In this document: positions 25,558-34,412 of the stretch, piece by piece | How the letters are laid out: each line of letters opens with the position of its first letter | Position numbering within the stretch: position 1 is the first letter of the stretch | Origin: UMGS1370 sp046957575 | GTDB taxonomy: Bacteria > Bacillota > Clostridia > Lachnospirales > Lachnospiraceae | DNA length: 64,000 nucleotides | Direction of reading: 5' to 3' | Assembly (NCBI GenBank): GCA_046957575.1 | Contig: JBKUOG010000007.1 | Location: 1 to 64,000 of the forward strand | The notes under the pieces: generated by a model | Database searches by the model: none | Told to the model about the DNA's origin: nothing | What the model saw: the letters and a program-made list of their open reading frames with translations, nothing else | Made by a program: the position numbers and the translations under genes

Positions 25558-27351
25558 TTATTCTTCCTCTGCCTTGGAAACTTCGATTCCCAGTTCTTCT
25601 AACTGCTTTGGATCCACTGGGGTCGGTGCTTCGGTCATCAGACAGGAGGCATCTTTTACCTTCGGGAATGCGATGACGTCGCGGATAGAATCTGCGCCTA
25701 CCATCAGCATGATCATACGATCAAAGCCATATGCCAGACCTGCGTGAGGCGGTACTCCATACTTAAATGCCTCTAACAGGAAACCAAACTGCTCGTTTGC
25801 TCTCTCTGGAGTAAATCCTAATACTTCAAACATCTTTGCCTGAATGTCAGCCTGGTGGATACGGACAGAGCCACCGCCCATCTCAGTACCATTTAATACA
25901 ATGTCATATGCCTTTGCCCGGACTGCACCTGGATTGGTGTCAATCAGCGGAAGGTCTTCGTCCATCGGCATGGTAAATGGATGGTGCATTGCCACATAGC
26001 GGTCTTCTTCTTCAGAATACTCTAATAACGGGAACTCCGTTACCCACAGGAACTTAAAGTCATCTTTCTTTAACAGTCCCAGCTGTTTTGCCAGCTCTAA
26101 ACGCAGGTTTCCTAATACGTCAAATACGACTTTGTCTTTGTCAGCAGCAAACAACAACAGATCTCCCGGCTTTCCGTCCATAGCATCTGCCAGGGCTTTT
26201 AACTCTTCTTCTGTCATAAACTTGGCAAAGGAGCACTTATAGCTGCCATCTTCCTGAATAGCCAGGTAAGCCAGGCCCTTTGCGCCAAACCCCTTTGCAA
26301 ATTCTACCAGGGCATCGATTTTCTTTCTTGGCATAGCGCCCTGTCCCTCTGCGTTAATACCGCGGACAGAACCGCCGTTTTCAATGGCTCCGGTAAATAC
26401 GCCGAAACCACAGTTTCTTACTAATTCGGTTACATTTTTCAGTTCCATTCCAAAACGCAGATCCGGCTTATCAGAACCAAAGCGATCCATTGCCTCTCTC
26501 CAGGTCATTCTTGGAATCGGAAGGGAAATATCAAAGTTGCAGACCTCTTTGAATAACTTCTGGAGAAGCTTTTCATTGACTCCGATTACATCATCTACGT
26601 CTGCAAAAGACATTTCCATATCAATCTGGGTAAACTCCGGCTGTCTGTCTGCACGCAGATCCTCATCCCGGTAGCAGCGCGCCAGCTGGAAGTAACGGTC
26701 GCAGCCAGAGCACATTAATAACTGCTTAAAAAGCTGCGGGGACTGTGGAAGGGCATAGAAAGAGCCTGGATGCACGCGGCTTGGAACCAGGTAGTCTCTT
26801 GCTCCCTCTGGGGTACTCTTAATCAGAGTAGGAGTTTCAATCTCCCAGAATCCCTCTTCTGCCAGAATCGCACGAGCCATGGTCGCAACCTTGCTGCGCA
26901 GCATCAGATTTCTCTGGATGTCTGGTCTTCTGATGTCTAAGAAGCGGTATTTTAAGCGCAGTTCTTCTTTGGTCTTGCTGTTTTCCTCAATTGGGAAAGG
27001 AGGAACTTCAGATTCAGATAAAATACGAAGCTGCTCTGCCCGGATTTCAATAGCGCCGGTTTCCAGATTTTCATTGACAGCGCCGGAACGTGCTTCTACT
27101 GTACCGACTACTGCAATGACAAATTCACTTCTCAGCTTTTCTGCCTTTGCAAAGTTTTCTGCTCCGCAGTCCTTTTCCTCGAAAATAAGCTGAAGGATTC
27201 CGGAACGGTCTCTTAAATCTACGAAAATAATGCCGCCTTTATTTCTGCTCTTCTGCACCCATCCCATAACGGTAACCTTGCTTCCAATATCATTTGTGGT
27301 TACTTCGGTACAGCGGTGGGTACGCTTTAATCCTAACATTGCTTCTGCCAT
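25558..27351 (-). CDS. aspS: aspartate--tRNA ligase
   Basis: Class II aminoacyl-tRNA synthetase of 597 aa, bacterial type. It has an N-terminal OB-fold anticodon-binding domain (VTVMGWVQKSRNKGGIIFVD), motif 2 in FYALPQSPQLFKQLLM...FQLARCYRDED, the bacterial GAD insertion, and motif 3 in GLAYGFDRMIMLM. It follows hisS by 16 bp in the usual hisS-aspS pair. It ends in a highly acidic tail. Read-through would stop at the hairpin at 25501-25536. Confidence 0.97.
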   Translation of the reverse strand: MAEAMLGLKRTHRCTEVTTNDIGSKVTVMGWVQKSRNKGGIIFVDLRDRSGILQLIFEEKDCGAENFAKAEKLRSEFVIAVVGTVEARSGAVNENLETGAIEIRAEQLRILSESEVPPFPIEENSKTKEELRLKYRFLDIRRPDIQRNLMLRSKVATMARAILAEEGFWEIETPTLIKSTPEGARDYLVPSRVHPGSFYALPQSPQLFKQLLMCSGCDRYFQLARCYRDEDLRADRQPEFTQIDMEMSFADVDDVIGVNEKLLQKLFKEVCNFDISLPIPRMTWREAMDRFGSDKPDLRFGMELKNVTELVRNCGFGVFTGAIENGGSVRGINAEGQGAMPRKKIDALVEFAKGFGAKGLAYLAIQEDGSYKCSFAKFMTEEELKALADAMDGKPGDLLLFAADKDKVVFDVLGNLRLELAKQLGLLKKDDFKFLWVTEFPLLEYSEEEDRYVAMHHPFTMPMDEDLPLIDTNPGAVRAKAYDIVLNGTEMGGGSVRIHQADIQAKMFEVLGFTPERANEQFGFLLEAFKYGVPPHAGLAYGFDRMIMLMVGADSIRDVIAFPKVKDASCLMTEAPTPVDPKQLEELGIEVSKAEEE

Positions 27352-27367
27352 GATTGTACATCTCCTT

Positions 27368-28639
27368 TTACTTTTTCAGTGCTTCTCTATAAAATTCTTT
27401 AAATTCCCCGTAGCCTTCTTTCGTCAGCTGCTCTTTCTGGAATTTTTTGTTTTTATTCATCTGTGCCACTAAAACCTGGGTTCCCGCTTTTCTGGCTTCC
27501 ATAGCCTCTTTCATTACTTCTGCCAGAGTATCTGCAGCCAGACCCTTTTCAAATAAATAAGCAACCTTGCCGCCAGCAGACGGAACCGTAAACCCTTTAT
27601 CTAACAGCATTCCGACAATTCTCTCAAAACCAATGGAAAATCCGCAGGCCGGAGTATCCATGCCGGTAAACTTGCCAATCATCTTGTCATAACGGCCGCC
27701 GCCTGCTACGGAATAGCCCAGTCCTTCTACGGATACTTCAAAAATCGTACCTGTGTAGTAACCCATGCCGCGAACCAGCGTCGGGTCAAACACCAGACGG
27801 CAGTCTGCTTCTGTATCCAGAACACTGGTAACAGTATCCATAATGTGGGCCAGATTTTCTGCAACGTTCTCTCCAAGCACACCGCTTAAAGCCTGTCCCA
27901 GGTTTAAAACTCCCTTGGAATCTGCAGTAACTGAGGATAATAACTCTGTATACTTTGCAATGCTTTCTTCGGAGAATCCATTTTCCTTTAACTCTGCCTG
28001 GACACCGTCCATGCCAATCTTGTCTAACTTGTCCAGAGTGATGAATACCTGATCCATGGATTCTTCCGGAAAACCGCTGTAAATTGCCATGGCTTTTAAA
28101 ATATTCCGGTCATTGATACGAACCGTAAACTTCTCATCTTTACAGATTTTTCCCAGCGCCGTAGTAGTTGCCAGAATCAGTTCAATCTCTGCCATAGAGG
28201 TCGCATCGCCTAAAATGTCAATATCGCACTGGACAAACTGGCGGAACCGTCCCTTCTGGGGACGATCTGCCCTCCATACGCTGCCCATCTGCAGCGCCTT
28301 AAACGGGGACGGCAGGGAAGCTGAATTATTTGCATAATATCTGGACAGAGGCAGGGTTAAATCGTAACGCAGGCCGCCGTCTGCCACATCACTTTCCGTC
28401 TGGGCAGTCTCTAAGTTTAACTTTTCGCCCCTCTTTAAAATCTTAAAAATCAGTTTTTCATTGTCGCCGCCCTGTTTGCTGGTCAAATTCTCAATATGTT
28501 CCACACAAGGGGTCTCAATCTGGGAAAAACCGAAGCTTCTATAGGTTTCTTTAATCTGGCTCATAACATATTCCCGAATCTGCATTTCTGCTGGCAATAT
28601 GTCTTTCATGCCGGTTACTGGCTTTTTCTTCAATGGCAT
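27368..28639 (-). CDS. hisS: histidine--tRNA ligase
   Basis: Class II synthetase of 423 aa from ATG 28639 (GGGAGAG site; a longer frame to 28657 lacks one). It has the TGMKDILP opening, motif 2 around FRQFVQCDIDILG, the histidine-specific GGRYDKMIG segment and motif 3 CGFSIGFERIVGML, with a C-terminal anticodon-binding domain. It has its own promoter after the upstream repeat element, and is cotranscribed with aspS. No T-box leader fits in the 80 bp available. Confidence 0.96.
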   Translation of the reverse strand: MPLKKKPVTGMKDILPAEMQIREYVMSQIKETYRSFGFSQIETPCVEHIENLTSKQGGDNEKLIFKILKRGEKLNLETAQTESDVADGGLRYDLTLPLSRYYANNSASLPSPFKALQMGSVWRADRPQKGRFRQFVQCDIDILGDATSMAEIELILATTTALGKICKDEKFTVRINDRNILKAMAIYSGFPEESMDQVFITLDKLDKIGMDGVQAELKENGFSEESIAKYTELLSSVTADSKGVLNLGQALSGVLGENVAENLAHIMDTVTSVLDTEADCRLVFDPTLVRGMGYYTGTIFEVSVEGLGYSVAGGGRYDKMIGKFTGMDTPACGFSIGFERIVGMLLDKGFTVPSAGGKVAYLFEKGLAADTLAEVMKEAMEARKAGTQVLVAQMNKNKKFQKEQLTKEGYGEFKEFYREALKK

Positions 28640-28683
28640 AATCTTATTCTCTCCCATTCATTTAAACTGCGTATCTGCTATTC

Positions 28684-28711
28684 ATTGTAAATTACTTTTC
28701 CCAATTTGCAA
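28684..28711 (-). promoter_or_regulatory. hisS-aspS promoter
   Basis: Minus-strand -35 TTGCAA (28706-28711), 16-bp spacer, -10 TACAAT (28684-28689), about 45 bp before the hisS start and 10 bp after the end of repeat copy A. Confidence 0.55.
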
Positions 28712-28721
28712 GTGTTTTTTT

Positions 28722-28872
28722 GTAACAATTCAGCCATGCGTCTTCTTGCCCGCTGTAAGCGGACAAGAAGCGTCAGGCGTCCGCCCTATGAAGATTCAGG
28801 CAGAAAAATTCTTATGAAAACAAGCTTTCAACCCTTTTTTCTGTCTGAATCTTCGCATGGCTGAATTGTTAC
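28722..28872 (+). repeat. 151-bp structured intergenic repeat, copy A
   Basis: Bounded by a perfect 19-bp inverted repeat (GTAACAATTCAGCCATGCG at 28722 and its complement ending at 28872). Inside are a hairpin (CTTCTTGCCCGC / GCGGACAAGAAG, 28743-28771) and a long imperfect stem (GAAGATTCAGGCAG... pairing with ...CTGTCTGAATCTTC). The fold would be a three-way junction. Copies B and C share the same parts. Its right end encodes the last 14 codons and stop of hemZ on the minus strand. No transposase is associated. Confidence 0.9.
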
Positions 28873-30381
28873 TATTTTTTCTTTTCTTTCCAGCATTTCG
28901 TCAATTCTTTCCACATATTGGTCTGCATCCTTGACGTTTTCTACCCGCTCTTTGCGGTTTTCTGCCGGAAAAATCAGTTTCGTGGTGGTTCCTGCCCCAC
29001 AGGCCGCTATGGTCTGAAGTTCTTCCATAATCAATATGTTATAGATGCAGGCTTTTCCAGGCGCCGCATAGCCTACATTTTCAAAATTTCCCGCCATATT
29101 CTTCTGACGGTACAAATAGTATGGCTCCAGTCCCATTTCCCTTGCCGTATTCGCAGTTACTTCTGCCATGGCGTCAATGTCCTGGCCGGTCTGGTCTTTG
29201 TATTCCTCCCATAAAAGGTGAAGCCTGGATGCCCGTTTAATTGCCAGGGAATGGACGGTAATGGAATCCGGACCAAGTTTTTTTACTTCTTCCATGGTCG
29301 CTTTTACGTCTTTGCTGGTCTCTCCCGGAAGGCCGATGATAAGGTCCATATTAATGTTGTCAAACCCGATCTCTCTTGCCATGGCGAACGTGTCCTTTAC
29401 CATATCCACCGTATGGTGACGGCCGATAATATCCAGAGTTTCCTGCTTCATGGTCTGGGGATTAATAGAGATTCTGGTCACTCCATGGCGTTTTAACACT
29501 TCCAGCTTCTCCCTGGTAATACTGTCCGGCCTTCCGGCCTCTACGGTAAATTCTAAAGCCTGATCCACCGGAAACCTCTCCCATAATTTGGTCAGAAGCT
29601 TATCCAGATCTTCTGCATCCAGAGAAGTCGGCGTACCGCCTCCAAAATAAATGGTATCTAACGGACGGCCCTTCATTTTTTCAGCCGTATACTCCATTTC
29701 TTTAAATAACGCGGCTAAATACTCTCCCGTTCTTCCCTTCCACTTTCCAATGGGATAAGAGGTAAAGGAGCAGTACAGGCAGGTGGTTGGGCAAAATGGA
29801 ATCCCCACATACAGGCTGTAGCCTTTTTCATAGTTTAAAGGCGCCAGAAGTTTCAGCTCCCTGGCCGCAATCTCTACGCTTAAATCCAGCTTTTCCTGTC
29901 CGGTCAGATACATTTGTCTCATATAATCCCGGACTTCTTCTTCCTTCCAGCCGTCATCCAGCCTGCTCATGGCAATTTTAGTAGGGCGGATCCCGGTTAA
30001 TGTGCCCCATGGCAGCAGCTTTCCTGTGCGGGCATACAGCATAAAGTACAAACGGCGCTTGATTTTGCTTTTTGACACCGTCCGATCCTGGTAAGGAAGG
30101 GAGATGGGAAGTCTGCTGCAGAATTCCTCCCATTCGCCAGAAAGTTCTTCTGGAAATCCTGTCCAGGGCTGATTCTTTTGCCCTTCTTTCTGAATCGGAT
30201 GTCCTTCTTTATCCAGAAAACGGATTTCAAACTGATCCCTAGTTTCATTTACCGTTCCTTCCACATAAAAGGAAACCTCTGCCCCCTTCTGGTGTGCAAA
30301 GGTTTCGCCGGGGTAAAAGGCCATCAGAAGTTCTCGGATGTCCTGTTCATATGCATTGTCGTTTAATAAAATTCCTATCAT
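28828..30381 (-). CDS. hemZ: coproporphyrinogen dehydrogenase HemZ-like radical SAM enzyme
   Basis: Radical SAM protein of 517 aa related to HemN; HemZ is proposed to oxidise coproporphyrinogen anaerobically. The [4Fe-4S] cluster motif CxxxCxxC is in CPTTCLYCSF (near residue 190), followed by YFGGGTPTSL and IIGLPGET, with a HemN-type C-terminal domain. The N-terminal about 150 residues are the HemZ-specific extension. The last 14 residues (VTIQPCEDSDRKKG) are encoded inside repeat copy A, which also gives the stop codon, so the native C-terminus was probably replaced by insertion. It follows the MBL gene by 14 bp. Confidence 0.88.
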   Translation of the reverse strand: MIGILLNDNAYEQDIRELLMAFYPGETFAHQKGAEVSFYVEGTVNETRDQFEIRFLDKEGHPIQKEGQKNQPWTGFPEELSGEWEEFCSRLPISLPYQDRTVSKSKIKRRLYFMLYARTGKLLPWGTLTGIRPTKIAMSRLDDGWKEEEVRDYMRQMYLTGQEKLDLSVEIAARELKLLAPLNYEKGYSLYVGIPFCPTTCLYCSFTSYPIGKWKGRTGEYLAALFKEMEYTAEKMKGRPLDTIYFGGGTPTSLDAEDLDKLLTKLWERFPVDQALEFTVEAGRPDSITREKLEVLKRHGVTRISINPQTMKQETLDIIGRHHTVDMVKDTFAMAREIGFDNINMDLIIGLPGETSKDVKATMEEVKKLGPDSITVHSLAIKRASRLHLLWEEYKDQTGQDIDAMAEVTANTAREMGLEPYYLYRQKNMAGNFENVGYAAPGKACIYNILIMEELQTIAACGAGTTTKLIFPAENRKERVENVKDADQYVERIDEMLERKEKIVTIQPCEDSDRKKG

Positions 30382-30395
30382 TGATAATCTCCAGT

Positions 30396-31034
30396 CTAGC
30401 GCAGATATGCCGTAATGGGATTGTATTGTTTTTCATGGCCAATGGTAGTAGGCCCCTCATGTCCCGGATAAACCATGGTTTCTTCCGGAAGCTTCAGCAG
30501 TTTTCCTATGGACTGAATTATCTGGGAGCCGCTTCCTCCAGGAAAATCTGTCCTGCCGTAAGACTCGCAGAACAAGGTATCCCCGCTTAACAGCACTTCT
30601 TCTTCCGGAATGTAATAGCAGACAGAACCTGGGGTATGTCCCGGAGTCTCCATCACCTGAACCTTCATTCCCAGCAGGGAAAGCTCGTCTCCCTCCTTTA
30701 CCAGTCTGGTGGCTTTTGCTGTAAAACTGCTTCCAAACTGACTAGAAAGATTCCGGATGGGATCCCTCATCAGCCCGTCTTCTTTTTCTCCTGCAATCAC
30801 CTCTGCCGGATACTCCCTGCAAATCTCTTCTGCTGCTCCAATATGGTCGAAATGGCCATGGGTCAGTAAAATCGCGGCAGGAGTCAGGGAAAGCTGGCGG
30901 CATTTTTCCAAAATCCGCTCCGGATAAGCTGCCGGATCTACGATAACCGCCTGACTTTCTCCTTCTTTGTATAAAATATAGGTATTGGTACTGACCATTC
31001 CCAGCACCATGGTTTCAATTCTCAATTTGCTCAT
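30396..31034 (-). CDS. MBL-fold metallo-hydrolase (glyoxalase II-like)
   Basis: Metallo-beta-lactamase-fold hydrolase of 212 aa. The zinc motif HxHxDH is in LLTHGHFDHIG, with further ligands in ETPGHTPGS, LSGDTLF and the closing YPGHEGPT. This small single-domain form is commonly encoded between relA and hemZ in clostridia and probably hydrolyses a thioester such as S-lactoylglutathione analogues; its substrate is not established. It follows relA by 20 bp. Confidence 0.9.
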   Translation of the reverse strand: MSKLRIETMVLGMVSTNTYILYKEGESQAVIVDPAAYPERILEKCRQLSLTPAAILLTHGHFDHIGAAEEICREYPAEVIAGEKEDGLMRDPIRNLSSQFGSSFTAKATRLVKEGDELSLLGMKVQVMETPGHTPGSVCYYIPEEEVLLSGDTLFCESYGRTDFPGGSGSQIIQSIGKLLKLPEETMVYPGHEGPTTIGHEKQYNPITAYLR

Positions 31035-31054
31035 GTGGTCTCCTTAAAGACGGA

Positions 31055-33337
31055 TCAGCCTGTGGTTCTTTCAATGTCCAAAACGCCTTCTACCTGACGG
31101 ATCCGGTTGGTAAGCTGGCTTAATTCCTCTTTTCCATGAATATCAAAGGTCATAATAATCGTGGCTTTTCCCTGCTTGTTGGTGCGGACGTTCATAGCCG
31201 TAATATCAATCTGACGCTCTGTAAACACCTTGGAAATATCCACAAACATCCCCATCCGGTTGTTGGCGTAAATCTTAATCTCTGTAGAATAAGTGGCCTT
31301 ATTGCTTTCGCTTTCCGGCGCCTGCCATTCTGCATCCAGCAGACGCATCCGCTCATCATCCGGCAGGTTAATAATATTGACGCAGTCGGTACGATGGATG
31401 GAAATGCCACGTCCGCGGGTCACAAATCCCACGATCTCATCTCCTGGAACCGGACTGCAGCACTTGGAAAAACGAACTGCCAAATCGTGGATTCCCTTTA
31501 CTACAATGCCGTTTTTGGACTTGCTGGCCGCAATAGGCACTTTGCCGTTGGTATCGGCAATGCCGTCTAAAATATTGGAATCGGTAATTTCTTTCTTTTG
31601 TTTCTTACGCTGCTCTTCCAGCATCTTGTTGACAACCTGGCCTTCTTTTAAACCGCCATGGCCAATGGAAGCCAGTACAGACTCCCAATCTCTGAATGCA
31701 TAGCGGCGCATAACCTTTTCCTGGAACTCCAGCTTGTTGATCTCTGCGTAGTTAATGCCTTTTGTCTTACAATACCGCTCAATCATATCCTTTCCGCGAA
31801 GGATATTGTCCTCTTTTAACTCACTCTTAAACCATTGATTGATTTTATTTTTCGCCTGGGTGCTCTTCACCAGCGACAGCCAATCTCTGCTGGGGCCTCT
31901 GGAGTTCTGGGAGGTAATAATCTCAATCCGGTCTCCATTCTGCAGGACATAATCAATAGGCACCAGTTTGCCGTTGACTTTTGCCCCCACCATCTTATTG
32001 CCTACTGCACTGTGAATGGCATAAGCAAAGTCAATGGGGGTAGAACCGCTGGGAAGGGTTTTTACATCTCCAGAAGGGGTAAAACAATATACATTTTCAG
32101 AGAATAAGTCCAAGTCATTTTTAATCAGACTCAAAAACTCTTTTCCGTCGTCTGCTTCCTTCTGCCACTCCAGAATCTGGCGCAGCCAGCTAAGCTTTGC
32201 CTCTTCGCTGCCTGCCGCTACCTGACCGCTGCCGCTCTCCTTGTATTTCCAGTGGGCCGCAATACCGTATTCCGCGGTCCGGTGCATCTCATACGTACGA
32301 ATCTGGATCTCAAAGGGCTGTCCGTTGCTGCCGATTAAGGTCGTATGGAGAGACTGGTACATATTGGGTTTGGGCATGGCAATGTAGTCCTTAAATCTGC
32401 CCGGAATGGGTTTGTACATCTCGTGGATAACGCCAAGAGCTGCATAACAGTCTTTTACATTTTCCACAATAATCCGGACTGCAAATAAATCGTAAATCTG
32501 GTCCAGGGTCTTTTTCTGGTTGACCATCTTACGGTAAATACTGAAGAAGTGCTTGACGCGGCCGCTGATTTCTGCCTTGATACCGGCCATTTCCATGTGG
32601 CGTCCCACTTCTTTTACAATGGAGTCCACAAATGCTTCTCTCTCGTCTTTTTTCAGATAAATCTTTTCTGCTAAATCATAATAAACATCCGGCTCTAAAT
32701 ACTTAAGAGCCAAATCATCCAGTTCAATCTTGATTTTCGAAATACCAAGACGGTTGGCAATGGGGGAATAAATATCCATGGTTTCCCTTGCTTTTTCCTT
32801 CTGCTTGGCCGGGCTCTGGTACTGAAGCGTCCTCATGTTGTGAAGACGGTCTGCCAGCTTAATTAAAATTACGCGGATATCCTTTGCCATGGCAAGAAAC
32901 ATCTTGCGCAGGTTTTCTGCCTGAATCTCTGTCTTATCCTTTGACCAGGACAACTGGGTCAGCTTGGTAACGCCGTCTACCAGAAGGGCTACCTCAGCTC
33001 CAAACTCTTTAGTCAGCTCCTCTAAGTTCATGACCGTATCTTCTACTACATCGTGAAGAAGGGCTGCTTCAATGGTTTCCTTATCCAGCTCCAGATCTGC
33101 CAGAATAATGGCAACGCACAGCGGGTGAATAATATAAGGTTCTCCTGATTTTCTTTTTTGTCCTTCGTGGGCGCTGTCTGCAATCTTATACGCCTTTTCA
33201 ATCATGCTGATATCATCGGAAGGATGGTACCGGCGAATCCGGTTCACTAATTCCTGATATAATTCTTCCGGACTCGTAAAGTCAGCCGGTGCTTCCAGTT
33301 CCATATCCAGATCTCTTCGTTTTCCTGTATTTTCCAT
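31055..33337 (-). CDS. relA: bifunctional (p)ppGpp synthetase/hydrolase
   Basis: Long RSH protein of 760 aa for the stringent response. In order: an HD hydrolase domain (about 45-200; EAALLHDVVEDT, DRLHNMRTL), a synthetase domain (about 240-350; FKDYIAMPKPNMYQSLHTT), a TGS domain (about 400-460), an alpha-helical/CC region with SKCCSPVPGDEIVGF, and an ACT domain at the C-terminus. The intact HD motif suggests both synthesis and hydrolysis of (p)ppGpp. It has its own promoter (33399-33427) and heads the relA-MBL-hemZ unit. Confidence 0.96.
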   Translation of the reverse strand: MENTGKRRDLDMELEAPADFTSPEELYQELVNRIRRYHPSDDISMIEKAYKIADSAHEGQKRKSGEPYIIHPLCVAIILADLELDKETIEAALLHDVVEDTVMNLEELTKEFGAEVALLVDGVTKLTQLSWSKDKTEIQAENLRKMFLAMAKDIRVILIKLADRLHNMRTLQYQSPAKQKEKARETMDIYSPIANRLGISKIKIELDDLALKYLEPDVYYDLAEKIYLKKDEREAFVDSIVKEVGRHMEMAGIKAEISGRVKHFFSIYRKMVNQKKTLDQIYDLFAVRIIVENVKDCYAALGVIHEMYKPIPGRFKDYIAMPKPNMYQSLHTTLIGSNGQPFEIQIRTYEMHRTAEYGIAAHWKYKESGSGQVAAGSEEAKLSWLRQILEWQKEADDGKEFLSLIKNDLDLFSENVYCFTPSGDVKTLPSGSTPIDFAYAIHSAVGNKMVGAKVNGKLVPIDYVLQNGDRIEIITSQNSRGPSRDWLSLVKSTQAKNKINQWFKSELKEDNILRGKDMIERYCKTKGINYAEINKLEFQEKVMRRYAFRDWESVLASIGHGGLKEGQVVNKMLEEQRKKQKKEITDSNILDGIADTNGKVPIAASKSKNGIVVKGIHDLAVRFSKCCSPVPGDEIVGFVTRGRGISIHRTDCVNIINLPDDERMRLLDAEWQAPESESNKATYSTEIKIYANNRMGMFVDISKVFTERQIDITAMNVRTNKQGKATIIMTFDIHGKEELSQLTNRIRQVEGVLDIERTTG

Positions 33338-33398
33338 CGACTGTCACCCGCTCCTTTCCAATGTTTTCCAAACTTTCACTCATTCATAAGTAGTATTC

Positions 33399-33427
33399 AT
33401 TATAAATTTTTTTTGCAGAAAATGCAA
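33399..33427 (-). promoter_or_regulatory. relA promoter
   Basis: Minus-strand -35 TTGCAT (33422-33427), 17-bp A-rich spacer, -10 TATAAT (33399-33404), about 55 bp before the relA start. Confidence 0.65.
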
Positions 33428-33887
33428 GTAAATGTCAAATTTTGTCTGTCAGCAACAGGCAGTCCCGCTTTGCAGGGAGTACGCCTTCCCGCCTGCATTT
33501 CCAAACAGTTCCTCTTTGGAGCAGTAATTCAGATAAAGCCTCTCTATCTGGAAGCGTTTTAGCTCCTGCCAGGTCCGCCCTTTATAATCCCTGTCTTTGT
33601 CTTTAAGGCCAGATGGTGTTTTGAAAAACGCATTTGAACTGTTTCCGGCATATTAACAATTCCCGAATGGCTGAATCCAGCCTTCTTTCTGCTTAATAAA
33701 CCTTTTAGATAGTTCTTCCCATAAATTGGTTCTTTTAAACCTGCCTGCTGCACAGGTAATATCTTCTAGAGAACCCCCGGTAAAGTAGCATTTGCATGAC
33801 AAGTGTGATTGAATAAAAGAAGGCATCTCTAAAAAATAGAAATACCCCCTTAATTTCCTTCTTATTACAGTCTCACTTTTGACATAA
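33428..33887 (-). other. gene-poor stretch with possible decayed coding sequence
   Basis: About 460 bp between relA and apt without a supported gene. Minus-strand frames give protein-like pieces in different frames (SHSGIVNMPETVQMRFSKHH around 33620-33680, then YKGRTWQELKRFQIERLYLN around 33520-33590), as if one gene had been broken by frameshifts. I cannot name the ancestor. Neither of the short open frames here has a ribosome binding site. Confidence 0.35.
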
Positions 33888-34412
33888 TTAGTTTCCTTCG
33901 TAGGTAATGGCAGAATATACATCATATCCGGCCAGTTTTTCTCTCCCTTTAAGACCTGCCAGTTCCATAACAAAGCAGATCTTTACTACCTGACCGCCAA
34001 GTTCTTCTATCAGCTTAATAATCGCTTCCGTAGTCCCCCCTGTGGCAATTAAATCATCTACAATCACCACTTTTTGTCCAGGTTTAATAGAATCTTTGTG
34101 CATCTCAATTACCGCGCTGCCATATTCCAGATCGTACTCTGCTGAAATGGTTTCGCAAGGAAGTTTGCCTTTTTTGCGCACTGGCACAAATCCCTTGTGA
34201 AGAGCATAAGCAACTGGTACGCCAAAAATAAAGCCTCTGGATTCCGGCCCTACTACCACATCAAAATCCAGATCCCTCACACTGTCTTTTAGCTGATTCA
34301 CTGCCAGTTCCAGACCGTCTGCATCCTGCAAAATGGTGGTAACATCCCGGAAAATAATCCCCGGCTCCGGAAAATCCGGAATACTTCTAACATACTCTTC
34401 TAATCGCTTCAT
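33888..34412 (-). CDS. apt: adenine phosphoribosyltransferase
   Basis: Purine salvage enzyme of 174 aa making AMP from adenine and PRPP. The PRPP-binding motif is VVIVDDLIATGGTTEA; the N-terminal FPEPGIIFRDVTTIL and the central GPESRGFIFG are typical. Usually the gene lies between recJ and relA; here its start codon overlaps the stop of the LacI-type regulator (ATGA, 34409-34412) and recJ is absent. It has a site AAGGAGAG of its own. Confidence 0.96.
   Translation of the reverse strand: MKRLEEYVRSIPDFPEPGIIFRDVTTILQDADGLELAVNQLKDSVRDLDFDVVVGPESRGFIFGVPVAYALHKGFVPVRKKGKLPCETISAEYDLEYGSAVIEMHKDSIKPGQKVVIVDDLIATGGTTEAIIKLIEELGGQVVKICFVMELAGLKGREKLAGYDVYSAITYEGN

Noticed and set aside
28640..28721. 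T-box leader for hisS-aspS
   Set aside because: Only about 80 bp separate hisS from repeat A, with a normal promoter in it; no T-box sequence is present.
31136..32394. Several open frames antisense to relA
   Set aside because: They are shadows of the strongly coding relA frame, without start signals or protein-like features.
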